Part shown: positions 1 through 12,362 of the stretch, in pieces
Layout: the number at the start of each line of letters is the position of its first letter
Numbering within the stretch: the first letter of the stretch is position 1
Position numbers and translations under genes: made by a program
The notes under the pieces: model-generated
The model's database searches: none
The model's input: only the letters and a program-made list of their open reading frames with translations
Told to the model about the DNA's origin: nothing
From: Lepas anatifera
Lineage: Eukaryota; Arthropoda; Thecostraca; Lepadidae
Assembly: GCA_034440635.1 (NCBI GenBank)
Contig: JAOTON010001356.1
Location: 454,501-518,500 of the forward strand
Length of the DNA stretch: 64,000 bases
Direction of reading: 5' to 3'

Positions 1-2490
1 ATCAAGCTCATGGCCGGAACACTAATCGGACGAGCTTTCCCGACAACGCGTGCGTGACCTTTCCAGACCAGGACTACGCATTAGTCGGAGCGGCAGCCAC
101 ACCGACACTCTAATTAGTCAATGCAACAAGAGATGGCGTTACACTCGCAGCCGCCCGCCGGCGGCGGAAACACCTCGGACGCCTGCGGCGGTGTGTCACC
201 GTCGATTCTGGGTCAGCAGCAGCCGCGCGGGAGACCTCACAACAGCCTGTCGTCGCCGACGACAGTCCAGAACACAGGCGCACAGGTGCGACGACGCCGA
301 GGCGGGCGTAGGGCGCGCTTGCAGGCGCAACTGTCTCGAACAAAGAGGATGCAATGGAACTGTCGGTCTAATCATTAAATTGGCCTTGATTACAAGCCTC
401 AATTCAGTCAGCGACGAGGTTGCAAACAGAAAAAAACATTTGTCTTATGTTCCATGGGTATCTAATTCCACATAGCTGAGCTTCCTTCCAACGGACAACT
501 TTCTCATAGCGAATGAGCTCTAAATTCAGCCCATATCTACATGGACAAATATTGCTCTCAGTTCCATTACACAATATATCTCACAGTTTCGGCATACCGC
601 ACTGTCGCACTTGGCACGAAAACCGCTGCGATTTCAACAAACAGGTCAGCGGGCCCGCGGCGACCGCCGACAGCCGGGCCGCGACGGGCCGCGACGGGGT
701 GCTGGTGGGTGGTCCCGCTGTGGCTGTATTCGGGCGCCGGCCGGCTCACGGCGACGCGCAGACGGGTGAGAGCCCGCAGCAGCTCATTACCATGTCAATA
801 GGTGGCGTTTCTCAGGTCAGGAGAGAGTTCGCACTGTGTTATACCGCCTGTCTAGGTCAACACGGCACCATCTCTGCGCAGGAGTTGTTATCTTTCATCC
901 GTATTCCGGGCCATTCCAGCATGTTTTCTTTCTGACCAGCCTGATTGAGTAATACGATTAAGCAGTGCGGCACCGTGAGTCAATGCCCATTTCCCGGTAT
1001 TTGGTTCCTGCACCGCTGTGTGTGTGTGTGTGTATGTGTAAGTGTTTATGTGTGTTCGGTCGGGCCGCCGACAGATAGCGAGTTCGCCCGTACACAGTCG
1101 GTTAAGTCTAAACATGACTTTCAGCGCCCGATAGTCACCTGTTAATGGACGTTGACCTGGTTCCAACGACGCAGTCACCGCCGCGGTCCTCGTTTGGTGC
1201 CGGTTGAATCGGTCCTCATTTAGCGCCATGTCGAGGAACGTCGGCTCTTCAGCCGGATCGGCAAGCGAACAATCCTTTCTGCACGCCTAACAAGCGACCT
1301 CAGACATTTGCAGACTGGCACGACCGGCGCGGCCAGGAGAATACAACAGGTGCATGCCTCGTTCGGCACCCACAGCCCGAGCGCGGTATGGCCTCTCAAC
1401 CGGTTAATGAGTCACGCTGTACAGATCCGCCCAGACGTCCCCCGCCGTAGTTCACGGCCGAGAGAATCATCCCCTGCCGAACACGCCGAACACGGGGACA
1501 GCGGGCCGACGGAGGCAAGCGTATGCGATACAGCCCGAGCGGCATTGTGGCGGCCATCGGAGACGACGGTACTTCATCGCGCGCGACAGCGCCATCGCTC
1601 GCCGGCCGCAGTCGCAGCATCATCAGACCATACGGCGGTGCTCTACAGCAAGCGGACAATAGACGCCGCAGCTGGGCCGATGGCGCTGTAATGGATTAGC
1701 GATGTCCGAAAACGGCACGGCGGCTGGGTCCAGAGCACGCGCGAAGACGCCGTGCCACTCTCTTGTGACGTCACACGCCTAAATCCGTGACGTACACGAG
1801 AGGTCCGTGACTGAAGCACGGGGGACCGGAGCCCCGTCTCAGCAGTTCTGAGCGGCGGCTGACTCGGGGGGCTACAGGATAACACGGGGTCGTCAAACAA
1901 ATTGAAAGAGGGGCTGCAGGTAATCCCCTGCTGAATCCAGGATACCACGGGACGGGGGGGACTGTGCGACGGCTGATACCTGGTTAACACTGTTTCGCAC
2001 GGAACTTGCCCTCCACAAAAGCACCAGACGCAAGCCCACACGCACGCCAATGCCGTTCACCCATCAGCTACGGCGCGTCCCGACACAGCCCTTCACTGGG
2101 CGACGCAGCGGGTGATCGCTGACACGGCGGCGGCGACAGGCCGTCACGGGTGAAACCAGACAGCAGGGCCCGTGGCATCGGCCACACTCAGGGCGGCTGT
2201 AAAACAGGGCCGCACTTCTTCCGGCCCGTAATGGCCCCTGCGGTAGCCACACCTCTCCCAGGCAGTTAAACCGAGCCATTGGCCTGCTTCAAGTAGCGAG
2301 CTCTCACCGCAGCCGCAGGTTTACAGCAGGCCCCGGGCCGGCCCTTCCACGCTGCGGCGGTGGTGACACCGGGGCCGGCCAGGCGGCTGGGAACCACTCA
2401 CCTCACCGGCCACACGTACAAACGCACCGCGTCACCACGGGAATGGCATCCATAGAAAGTCTACACTGTTGATGGGTCGCAAGAAATCGA
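1..2490. other. GC-rich DNA with no recognisable gene
   Basis: I see no exon with convincing splice sites or protein-like composition on either strand. The short open frames here are Arg/Pro/Ala-rich, as expected of random GC-rich sequence. A TG-rich simple repeat lies near 1017-1056. This lies beyond the last supported exon of the minus-strand RhoGEF gene, so it is either the 3' end of that gene or intergenic. Confidence 0.5.
1017..1056. repeat. (TG)n microsatellite
   Basis: A run of TG dinucleotides, interrupted by TA and AA steps after about nine clean units. Nothing nearby suggests a function. Confidence 0.85.
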
Positions 2491-2496
2491 CATACC

Positions 2497-2830
2497 CTAT
2501 GAGGCTAAAAAGAAGAAGAAAAAAACTGTAGCATACTCCTCGAGAGACTGGATACGCTTGACACTACTAGCCCTTTCTACAGCGGCGAAAAAAACAGGAA
2601 AAACCTGAACTTCCTTTCCATTAGTTGCTGTCATCTGTAATCCCTCGTCTGAGTATTGGCAGCACAGCATGCCAATGTTATTTTCCCAAACATACGCGTT
2701 CTCAGGATCTACCAACTCGGAAATACAGTAATTGCAGCAGGGACTTTCGTGTTAGGTGGCCTTAAAACCACGCACTAGGCTGGAATATAAACAATAAACA
2801 TGCCCTTTGTTGTTTCCCCAAACATACACC
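2497..2830 (-). pseudogene. Coding-like relic with an internal duplication
   Basis: On the minus strand an open frame ends in a TAG at 2497-2499 and has mixed, protein-like composition, unlike the Arg/Pro-rich noise around it. Two stretches about 120 bp apart read in parallel as YVWENNIGMLCCQYS and YVWGNNKGHVYCLYS. The frame is broken between the copies. The region is AT-richer than its flanks. It could be a decayed transposon-encoded protein or a pair of exons. I do not recognise the family, and no start codon or splice sites are clear. Confidence 0.25.
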
Positions 2831-3608
2831 TACTAGAATTTCCATGCTGGTCCAGGTTAAAAAGTCGTCATTTTACACAAAGTCGTATCCCCAAGGGTCA
2901 GCAAAGACCATACCTCGGAGCAAAATGCTTTAAAAAATCACACAAATACGGACAGGACAACAAATAATCCGACGTCTTAGCGAGCGTTTGGGTTTATGGG
3001 CAGTTCAGTTAGCATACAAATATGGAACGCCATGAGTTGTAATTAGTTGGGACAGGACAGATGACTCAGACTCCAGTAAAAACAAATACTGCCAAACATT
3101 TTGAACATCAGCTTTCTCCAAACAAATCATACCAAATGGGCCAACGCGTGATGCTACAGCTCCCTTCTGTCAGCGGCCTTAATTGGCACCAATAAGCATC
3201 TAACGTGATCAGAACATAGCACAGCATTAGTGGATCGGCTCCTTTCCAGATTGGCGAGCCAGCGCCAGCATCTGACCTTCACCGAGACCTGCTGACAGTC
3301 TGAATCATCGGTACCGGTGTGTTTGTTGTGCATGCTGCGATCTGACAAGTGGAGGCCAATACAGCTCAGCTGCCGCGATGACTGACTTATCGCCGCTCGA
3401 TACTGACGGTATTTTCGCAGCATTATTTCCTGCTCATTAGCGCCTGTCCGTGTGGTATTGGCAGGCTCTCAGTGATGGCCGCAGTCGGCCGTGACCCGGC
3501 CAGAGTCCGTATCTGCCGATCAGGTCACACCCCCACACCCACACCACCAGCACTGAGTCACACACACCGGCGCTGGTGACACTCCCCGGAAAGCCTCAGG
3601 GTGAGAAG

Positions 3609-3688
3609 GTCTCTCTCTCTCCCTCTTTCTCTCCCTCCCCTCTCTCTCTCTCCCTCTCTCTCTCACACTCTCTCTCTCACTCACTCGC
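3609..3688. repeat. (CT)n-rich simple repeat
   Basis: Imperfect CT repeat with CCCT and CACT interruptions. It gives open frames of Ser/Leu on one strand and Arg/Glu on the other, which are artefacts of the repeat. Confidence 0.85.
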
Positions 3689-3699
3689 ATCTGGAGATC

Positions 3700-6600
3700 C
3701 CCGCCCAGAACTGTCTGAAGTGAATCACACGCGCAAACAAAAACCCTGCACAAAAGTGGCACACACCCTCTGTCCAACCTCAGCCACGGTAAGTTCCCTG
3801 AATCCGCCCTAACCAGTTCTCGGACTCTTCTGTCACACCACCGCCGGAAGCGGTGGCTGCACGCGCTGACGAGGGATGCGGCGAGACGTGATAGCTCCGG
3901 GAACCGGCAGCCGGGAGATCCCTGGGCCGTCAGCGGCGCCTCAGTTCACGGCCCCGCCGTCAGTCACAGTTTACCCGCGCAGCCGAGAGAGGCTGCCGTC
4001 ACGTAACGGGCAGCAGACATGCCCGGCTCGTTATTTCACGGGTCGCAGCCGCCAACACGGGTCTGGCATCAGCACACAGACAGGCAGGCACCCTGCCACC
4101 ACAGCGCCCGTCCGTCAGAGAGGCGCCCGTCCGTCAGAGGGGCGCCCGGCTGCCACAGCACCCGTCCGTCAGAGAGGCGCCCGTCCGTCAGAGGGCGCCC
4201 GTCCGTCAGAGGGAGCCCGGCTGCCACAACGTCCGTCCGTCAGAGGAGCGCCCGTCTGCCACAGCGTCCGTCCATCAGAGGGGAGCCCTGCCACCGCAGC
4301 GCCCTTCCGTCAGAGGGGCGCCCGTCCGTCAGAGGGGCGCCCGTCCGCCTCGGCATTCACCGCTACCTGGTATCGGGGACGGGTTTTACTGCGGCGCGCT
4401 GGCTGCTGGAATCGCGGCTGCCTTTGTCTCGTGCGATCCCACGTGGTGGCGGTGTGATCGATCACAATCGAGGCGTTCTCCGCCGTGTCGCTGCACAGTC
4501 GGCTTGATTGCACGGCCGTTGGAGGTGCGACGCTATACAGACATGTCGGGCCACCCGCGCGGCACGCACGGCCGGCCGCGCTGTATGGGTTTACCGCCGA
4601 CGTGACGGGCCACTGCACCCGACAGGTGTCCCACACGTGCCGGCGACGGCCACGGCAGCGGCAACACTGGCGACACCGGCGCAGTGCCTGCCTCTGTCGG
4701 GGCCGACAGGCTGGGTACCATGCTGACACCATCTCCGGCTCGGAGGTGGCTGACGCTCACAACAGTCTGCTGTTCTCGCGTCACCAGCTGTCAGCTGGCT
4801 GTCACCGTCGGCCTGCGCCAGTCAGCCGAGCCACGCACAGCGGCCGGCCAGACAAAGGCCGCCGCCAGATCGGCCAGTCTCGCCCAGCGGCAGGTGCGTG
4901 ACAATGCCGTCTTACAGAGATAGCACCGCCGCAGCGCGACTAATGGACCAGCGCCGCCGGCGTAATACCCATGTCACGACGCTGACGCGTTCTCCCCGCC
5001 GCAGCCCCAGTCACGATCGCAATACAGCCTGAAGCGTGAAGTTGGATCCTGACAGAGCGGCACCACCAGAACACGCGCACAGCACACAGGTACTAACACG
5101 CACCACTGCTTTCTACCCGCCACCAGATCTGGAACATCTCCGATAGTGTGTAACGCGCGCGCTGTTCCCGAAATCCTCCACTAAAGCCGACGCCGCCCGA
5201 AACCACCATGCGTGGAAAGCTTGCCGCCGGTGCGCTTGATAACCGGTGCCGCAGCAATCCGGTCCCGTGTCAAGTCCCGTGACGTGCGCCGTCGGCGCAT
5301 CCATCAAAAGCTCAGCTTTTAGCCGCGCGAAATACATCGCCGTCAAAGTTTATAACTCTCCGTCCGAGCCCATTCGTTGGAGGCTGAGCCTGCTGCCGCC
5401 AGCGGAGATCGGAATAGAGCCGTGGCGTCACCGGGCTAATCAAAGGCTGTAATTACGCCGAAAGCTCTGGGCGATTCAAGACGAAACATTAGGCTCTGAC
5501 GCGAGAGAATAAGTCGCCGCTGGGCGCACTGCCGCGGTCTGAAATGATGGCGTTGGATATCGCAATCGAGAACAATGAAGAGTTTAAATCAATTTAGAGA
5601 CCGACCTCGCTGAGGACAAAGGCTTGTCCAATATTAAATACGAGGGCAATTATAAAAACCGTTACCAGCAGTCAGCGCTGTAAAAATATGGTGCCGAATC
5701 ATGTCCAGTTAGATTTTGCCGACGATACCGACGATGCCAAGGTCGATAAGAATTAGAGCCTCAGCATAGTGGCCCGGGAGCAGGTGTCTCAACCATTTTC
5801 ACGGCCAGCCTAATGCATTACAAGGCCCGGCCGAGCTGACAGTTTAAAGTCGAGCAGGTGAAACATTTCCAACGTGACACAAAGGGCTGGAATTAGCGGG
5901 ATTGCCACAAGACGATACTAACCACTAGTGAAAACGCTCGTGGCTCACAGGAGAGGATCATCTGGAACAACAGCAGATGTGGGGTCGTTTCGTTAGGCGA
6001 AGTCTACTTGGAGCGTACCCGGCAGTGCAGGGCCAGACTTGCAGTGCAATCCCACCAGGGCCGGGTCCAGGATTTCGGGAGGGGTGACAAACAGGCCGAA
6101 ACCTCAGTGGCGTGGTACAGACCACCAAGGGGCGCCTTGTGTGCCTTTGAGAGGCGCCATTAATGTTGTTGGAGTGTTCTGAAGGGTGCGGGTGTTTGAA
6201 GTCCTACTCGGAAGTAGCGGAGCAAATCTGGCTGACAGGGCGCGACAGATAATCTGTAATCTGATCTGATATCTGTATAAATAGATAACCAGTCATTGGT
6301 GACGGGCGGCCAAATAGCCGGAGACAGATTTATGGCTGGTAGTGGACAGGTGGCGAGCAATGGTAGACGCTGAAAAAGACAGGAGAACTCTTTCAAGTCA
6401 CCTTTTAAGATAAATGTTAGAGCGCCTGCACCGTACACGTCTCAAATCTTCAGGAAATTTAGTGCGTCTTACGCGCCCGACGCACAAGCTGAAAAAGAAC
6501 GGGGGGAGGAAGCGACCGCCCACCCTTGGATCCGTCCCCATACTGCGACTATAGCACCTTCGATTGCTGCATTTGAGACGAGGACCGGGAAAGGTCAGAG

Positions 6601-7088
6601 TGCTCTCTTATAGAGCATGGCTAAACGAGCAGGCGGGCTTATTGCCTCCGGGAGACGGAGAGCGGAGACAAGTTGGGACTGGTGACGTCACCGTGACGCC
6701 CGCGGTACACGCGCCGGCGCAAAGGCCGGTCTGACCGACCACTTGTCCATAATTTGATACCGAGATAGACCGAGTGGCCTTCGCTCTGGACAGACGTGGC
6801 CAGAATAGTCAGAACAAATGAAGCCGTCGACGGCTGTCAGGAATATGACAGAGCAGCCTTATCTAAGTCCGATCGGAGGACAGTTCATGGCAGGCCACGG
6901 GCCGCGGGCGGTCACGACTCGGCTCAATCAGGATGGGGAGGAGAGACGCGACGCGCCTGACAGAGCACGGCAGATGCCATCACTGCCCCCCGGCCAGACG
7001 CGGCCACCGAGATAGAGGATGAACCTGCCGCCCGGCACACACACCAACTCTGTTCCCCGATCCAGAGGTGGTAGCGCGTCGTCCCGAC
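3700..7088. other. No gene seen, apart from one minisatellite
   Basis: GC-rich and moderate-GC DNA without an exon I can support. A minisatellite at 4105-4345 is listed separately. From about 5540 to 6450 base composition is more balanced, but no frame is convincing. Confidence 0.4.
4105..4345. repeat. Minisatellite, about 19-20 bp unit
   Basis: About a dozen degenerate copies of a unit with core GCCCGTCCGTCAGAG. Unit length varies by one or two bases, and some copies are interrupted by a CTGCCACA spacer. The frames shift between copies, so it is not a coding repeat. Confidence 0.85.
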
Positions 7089-7374
7089 CTGGTTCTGGTC
7101 ACACGGGGACACAGCAGTCCGGACTGGTTCTGGTCACACGGGGACACAGCAGTCCGGACTGGCTCTGGTCACACGGGGACACAGCAGTCCGGACTGGTTC
7201 TGGTCACACGGGGACACAGCAGTCCGGACTGGTTCTGGTCACACGGGGACACAGCAGTCCGGACTGGTTCTGGTCACACGGGGACACAGCAGTCCGGACT
7301 GGTTCTGGTCACACGGGGACACAGCAGTCCGGACTGGTTCTGGTCACACGGGGACACAGCAGTCCGGACTGGTT
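7089..7374. repeat. Minisatellite, 35-bp unit, about 8 copies
   Basis: Nearly perfect head-to-tail copies of a 35-bp unit containing TCACACGGGGACACAGCAG. Because 35 is not a multiple of three, all frames cycle through the same peptides and stay open by chance. The copies abut without unique spacers, so this is not a CRISPR array. It lies about 460 bp past the donor of the minus-strand exon ending at 7833. Confidence 0.95.
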
Positions 7375-7832
7375 CCGAAAACCCCGGAATCGGACGCGGT
7401 GCAGCCGGAAGTTGGGACAGGTCAGTGCTGGACGTATAGAGCAGCGGCATCCACTGGAGCGCGGAGGCCGCCGCCTGGACTGTCCAGCTGAGGCCGCCTC
7501 AGCACGGCACCAGCGTTCCAGCGGATCCATATACGGCGCAGTGACTCAGGAGCGCTGCTGCGTGACGTCATCCTACGCTGAAGCTGACCGTCACTAACCG
7601 GCAGAGAGAACCAGCTACAGCTCGGCAGCACCTCCGCGAAAACGACCCCCGGCCCACACCGACCCACCGTAAATCAACACCTGGCTAACCCTTTTTAACG
7701 GTCGCAAATAAAACAATCGATACCAAGCGAGAAGCCTTAGCCATGCGAAAGGCGCAGCCGACACCCCGCAGTATATCACATAACCAGTACGCCCTCCGCG
7801 CGACCTGGACCCTCCCAACCCAGCCGCATCAC

Positions 7833-8246
7833 CTGGTGACCATGCTGCCGCGGCGCTCCACAGAGGGCGAGCCGGCACCTCCCAGCGAGCTGCGCTTGCC
7901 AGTCTTGTCCCTGTCCAGCGTGCGAGTCCGCTCGTCCTCCAGCTTGAGCGCGCGGCTGTGGGAGCGCGCCGTCTCCAGCTTCTCCTGACTGAGGCTGCCG
8001 CGCCGGCTCTGCGAGCGGTCCCTCTCGAACAGCCTCCACCTGGCGTCCCGCAGCCGGTCCAGCATCTCGGTGCTGCCGCGGCGGCCGGCCGTGGCCTCGG
8101 CCGACACGCGGTCGGCGAAGCTGCCCCTGCGCTCCAGCTTGTCGCCAGAGAGCGGAGTGAGCGAGGAGCGGCGCGGCTCGCCGCCCAGGCCGAACACCGT
8201 CAGGTTCATGGTGCGGGGGTGGTGGTCGCCGGCGTCCGAGTCCTTA
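7833..8246 (-). CDS. Probable C-terminal exon of the RhoGEF gene, with RRxS ladder
   Basis: The minus-strand frame has clear protein character. It holds four RRGS sites (ERRGSFAD, GRRGSTEM, SRRGSLSQ, ERRGSMVT), plus PRRSSLT and KRSSLGG, around a charged, probably helical stretch (LDRLRDARWRLFERDRSQS). RRxS is the consensus of basophilic kinases such as PKA, so this looks like a disordered regulatory tail. I place the acceptor at GGGCCGCAG before 8246, which gives a 1-nt split codon matching the phase of the exon at 8374-8487. The frame is open upstream to about 8317, so the exon could be longer. At the 3' end either the donor AG|GTGATG at 7833 is used, or the protein ends at the TGA just after (7829). 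That it belongs to the RhoGEF gene is inferred from strand and phase. Confidence 0.7.
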
Positions 8247-8373
8247 CTGCGGCCCAGCAGGCCCATCCGAGCGGCGCGGCCGTCCACCGCGACCTCAGCG
8301 CCCCAACGTTCCCCCACTGCCCACTCAACAACGTCCTTCTCTCAGACACAAATCTACTTCTCAGTCTTCTCAC

Positions 8374-8487
8374 GCACAAATCACGTGCCCTGTTCTCATA
8401 TTCAAACTGAGCTCCTTGTCCAACGCTTTCACACAGAGTTCGCCCTCGACCTGGCTGAGCAGCAGCACCTGGTCGGGGAGCGCGTCA
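8374..8487 (-). CDS. Probable exon of the RhoGEF C-terminal region
   Basis: Acceptor GCAGCAACAG lies before 8487 and a good donor, GC|GTGAGA, follows at 8374. The exon is 114 bp, phase 2 in and phase 2 out. It encodes 37 full codons with an amphipathic, helix-like character: DALPDQVLLLSQVEGELC, then KALDKELSLN. Vertebrate and insect RGS-RhoGEFs have coiled-coil or helical segments after the PH domain, which would fit. The next exon downstream (8246) starts with the one base needed, across a short intron of about 130 bp. I do not see a domain I can name. Confidence 0.55.
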
Positions 8488-8755
8488 CTGTTGCTGCACC
8501 TCCGAGGCGGTGCGGTGCGTCCGCGCGGCCGGCTCGGTGGCGTCACACTGGCGCCGGCGCCGCCACCACTCGGCCGGGCTCAGTGCGCCGACCGGGCCCG
8601 GTCCGGCCCGGACAGCTCTACCTGCCTGCACGTGCGCCACTGACGTCAGCGCCGCTGCCCAGCCACCACCCACTGATGACGCGCACATCATCCCGGCCTG
8701 ATGACGCGCCCATGATATGATTGCAGTGACTACATTACCCTGATTTAGCCAGGCG

Positions 8756-8850
8756 CTACTCATCAGGGTTTCCGAATCCGTTAACTGAGGGAGGCCTCGG
8801 TTTCCAACAAACATAGTTGCAATCCGGCCCGTAGTGTTTTCTGTCTACTA
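8756..8850 (-). pseudogene. Short coding-like tail, unidentified
   Basis: The minus-strand frame reads VVDRKHYGPDCNYVCWK, then a Pro-rich stretch and a TAG at 8756-8758. Just upstream is the sequence GTAGTTCCAG, which could be an acceptor. Composition is protein-like and GC content is moderate. It could be the last exon of an unknown gene or a fragment of a mobile-element protein. I do not recognise it. Confidence 0.2.
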
Positions 8851-9867
8851 CTGGAACTACAGGTGCGTCTCCAAGCAATACTTTGCACCCCAACCGTTTG
8901 CTTCCTTTCGCTCTGTTGTCAAAGCATGCCACTGGAGACAGACAACGATAAAACACATGGCTAAGCCACAGCCCAACAATTATTTCCGCCGCTTTCTCAC
9001 CATGCCTTTCCCTTCCCGCTTCAACCGAATCTTCTGCTAGACTACCATTTGAAATCCTCTCTGGTACGTCTCTTCAGCACTGCCGCTTCTCGCTCTCCGT
9101 TATTGCGTCACGTCTGGGACGTGACCGTGGCGGCGGCGTCACGCGCCAACGCGTCGCCAGATGGTCGTCACGTGACGAGACGCCGACACCACCGCCACTC
9201 AGCACAGTTAACGCTTTTCACCGAAATCAGTCAATTTGGCCGTCTAAGATTGCTTGAACCCTCTCCTACGCCCCAGGAGAGGATCTGACGCGAATCACCA
9301 CAGATGTCGTCCAAAGCATGGATCCATTACCTCGGTATAATTACCTACTACATCTCGACCGGTTCCATCTCTCTATCCTTACCTCACTCCTCTACACCGC
9401 ACCACCGCGTCGTCACGCCTGGCCCTAATGGCCGCTTCAGTACAGCTCTCTGTGGTCAGTGCGCCGGCCCGTCACGCAAACGGACAGTTTCCACATCGCC
9501 TCCAGCTACTGCGTGCGCAGCCGCTCAGCTGACGGCGGGGCCGGGTTTCCCAGAGCAGCTGTAGACAACCGCTTACCCAGTCCGCCGGCAGCACATGAGC
9601 ACGCACGGCCAGCTGCCATCAATCAAGGCGGCTCCGTGGCGGGATAACGCGCGGAGTCTACCGCGCGAGCCACCAATGTTCCGGTAAGTCTGCACGTGAG
9701 GTGACTCAACTCAACTAGTCAACTAGTCCGTTTTTGGGTGGTCCGGGCCTCGTGGAATCTGGGACACAGTGGGTGCACCAGAAAACCTGACACACGCATC
9801 TCAAACGTGTCCTTTCAACCCGTGGTAAACAGTTCTTCGGAGGAGGCGCGGGCCGACGTGCCCGTAC
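8851..9867. other. No gene seen
   Basis: I found no exon or repeat here. If the surrounding minus-strand exons belong to one gene, this is intron. Confidence 0.4.
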
Positions 9868-9944
9868 CTCATCATCACCATGACGGAGCGGGCGTGGGCA
9901 GGTGAGGCTGGCACTCCCGGCCGTCTCGTGGACTTCACAGACGC
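9868..9944 (-). CDS. Candidate exon, Ser/Arg/Pro-rich
   Basis: Acceptor with a pyrimidine-rich lead (ACTGTTTGCCAG) and donor ATGAG|GTACGG bound 77 bp. In the frame ASVKSTRRPGVPASPAHARS the exon is phase 0 in and phase 2 out, which feeds correctly into the exon at 8487. A second frame (CEVHETAGSASLTCPRP) is also open and looks reasonable, so the frame is not certain. It would code for a disordered linker downstream of the PH domain. Confidence 0.42.
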
Positions 9945-11259
9945 CTGGCAAACAGTCGCAACCGGCGCACCCATGCCCCAGCCAGCCGGCCGCCGCGGGG
10001 GCGTCTCCCGCAGGCCACAGGGGCGCGCCCTCCCACACAGAAGGGGGCGGGCGGCCGCACGCCGCGCCCGCGCCCATTACTAACGCCTGCCTGAGAAATG
10101 GGACGGCCCTAGTGCAATTGCATGCGGCGCGGGGGCGAGCGCATCACTCTCTGCCATTGCGACAGCCGGGCGCCCGCGTGGTAAATTAAACGGCGCCACA
10201 TGCTGTCGACGATACACATCAAACAGCAGCGGTGAGCGCCAGTCTACCCAACACACTCGCATCCAATCATTGGTTCCGGGCGCTGCCATCGCCGAAATAA
10301 GAGGCCAATTCCAACGCCAGCGGCGTGTTGCGCCGGGGCCGCACCAGGCCACGTCTTTACGAGGCGACCGCTGTTGGTCGGACGCCAGCCACGACCTATC
10401 GCAGTCCCGTGGTACGGGTCAAAGCCATACAAACGTAATGAAGCGGTCCCGAGCCGCCCGGGCAGCGGCACAACGACGCATTTCGAAACCAGACCGCATG
10501 CGGCCCGCTTTGTTCCACCTGGGCGCTCCAATAAATGTCTCCACACGACTTTCAACGCAGCCGGACGCGACCGGGCGGTCGGCTGCCAACAAAGCTGCAA
10601 GTCGCTTTCCACCGGGCCGGCCCGATGGGAGTGACCGTCAATTTGTCGGCGTCGGCCCGAGGCGGCGCTGCGTCGCTGGGTGCGTGTGCACGTGCGGCGG
10701 AGCGGAGGAAAGACGAACGGCGACGGCGCCATCTGGCGGGCTCGGCCGCTGGCCGGACGCCGCGGGAACAGGGCAAAAAACACCATCACTGACCACCGGG
10801 CATCCAGCCCGTACTTTTCAACCGGAAACACGGTTTTTGTACAGCATCCCATATGGCTATTTGGAGAATAATAGCATACTGTGGGGGAAATTTTGACGAA
10901 TCAGCAGTCATTTTTCATTCTTTTTTCTACACGATGCCTTCACACAAGCCAGCCGTGTTCTCCGGGAAGCAGAGCAAGCAGTGCGTCAGCCGTGGCAGAG
11001 CGCGCAGTGCGGCCAACCATCCGCTGCTGGGCTCTCCGATATCAGTTGACGTGTCGTTAGAAAATATCTATAGCAGAGGCGCGCGACCGCGTTCTAACCC
11101 AGCAGTGGCGGCGCTGGGGTGTATAAGATGGGCTACTGGGGTGTACCAGAACGGCTGCCGTCAGTCTGCCTTTACCAGCCACAGGGCGGGGGACGGGTCC
11201 GACCAGTTTCCAGAATCGCCTCCACAGACGTGGCTTACCCTAGCTTAGCACCTACTTAC

Positions 11260-11316
11260 GGCGAGGCTGGACAGGAAACAGCCTCTGTCTTCTCATGGTC
11301 AGAGCGCCCAGAGGAT
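11260..11316 (-). CDS. Candidate 57-bp cassette-type exon
   Basis: A consensus donor, CC|GTAAGTAGG, follows a stretch whose frame reads SSGRSDHEKTEAVSCPAS. The acceptor is CTTCCACAG before 11316. Phase is 2 in and 2 out, so it can be included or skipped without changing frame. It would follow the PH exon at 17425 (phase 2 out) or join to 8487 (phase 2 in). It is short and has no known motif. Confidence 0.4.
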
Positions 11317-11879
11317 CTGTGGAAGTCTGCACTCGCTCGCCATCCAATTCTAGCCGATGTAGCCGAGTTAAACGCCAGCCCGGGGACCACTCCAGCTCGG
11401 GTTAAATATATCCGAGTCGATTCGGCGCCGTTGAAAAGGTCAGAGCTGAGAGCGGCGGTGCTGCCGCCAGCCGAGCCAAGCCCAGAGCCGCGGCGCACTG
11501 GGACGACGCCGCGGCGCCTTTTTGCCGGCATCGGCCGCAATCCGAAGTGCGTCAACGCAGCCGCCGCTGTCGACACCGACCCCACCACCCCAGCCCCAGC
11601 CCCAGCCCGGCGTACAAACACATCAGACAGCCGCCGTCCGACCAGTCGCTCACTTGTCGCCGGCCGGTAACATGCACTGATTGCAAACGCCAACTGAACT
11701 TTTTTCACCAAGTCCATAGAAAGAGATGTTTTATCAGGACGTTGAACGCAGTTCCCGCAGTGTGACTGGTCCTGCCACACCCGCAGCGGCTCCGTTCCTT
11801 GGCTGCTTAGCGACAGTCAGCAGTGCATAGTTCATACATCTAATAACAATGCAACAGCATGGCCAGAGGTAGCTTTTGA

Positions 11880-12362
<483 letters not shown>

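Noticed and set aside
7089..7374. Regular 35-bp repeats that could be mistaken for a CRISPR array
   Set aside because: Copies abut with no unique spacers and the host is a eukaryote. The 31-, 34-, 36- and 37-bp arrays elsewhere were rejected for the same reason.
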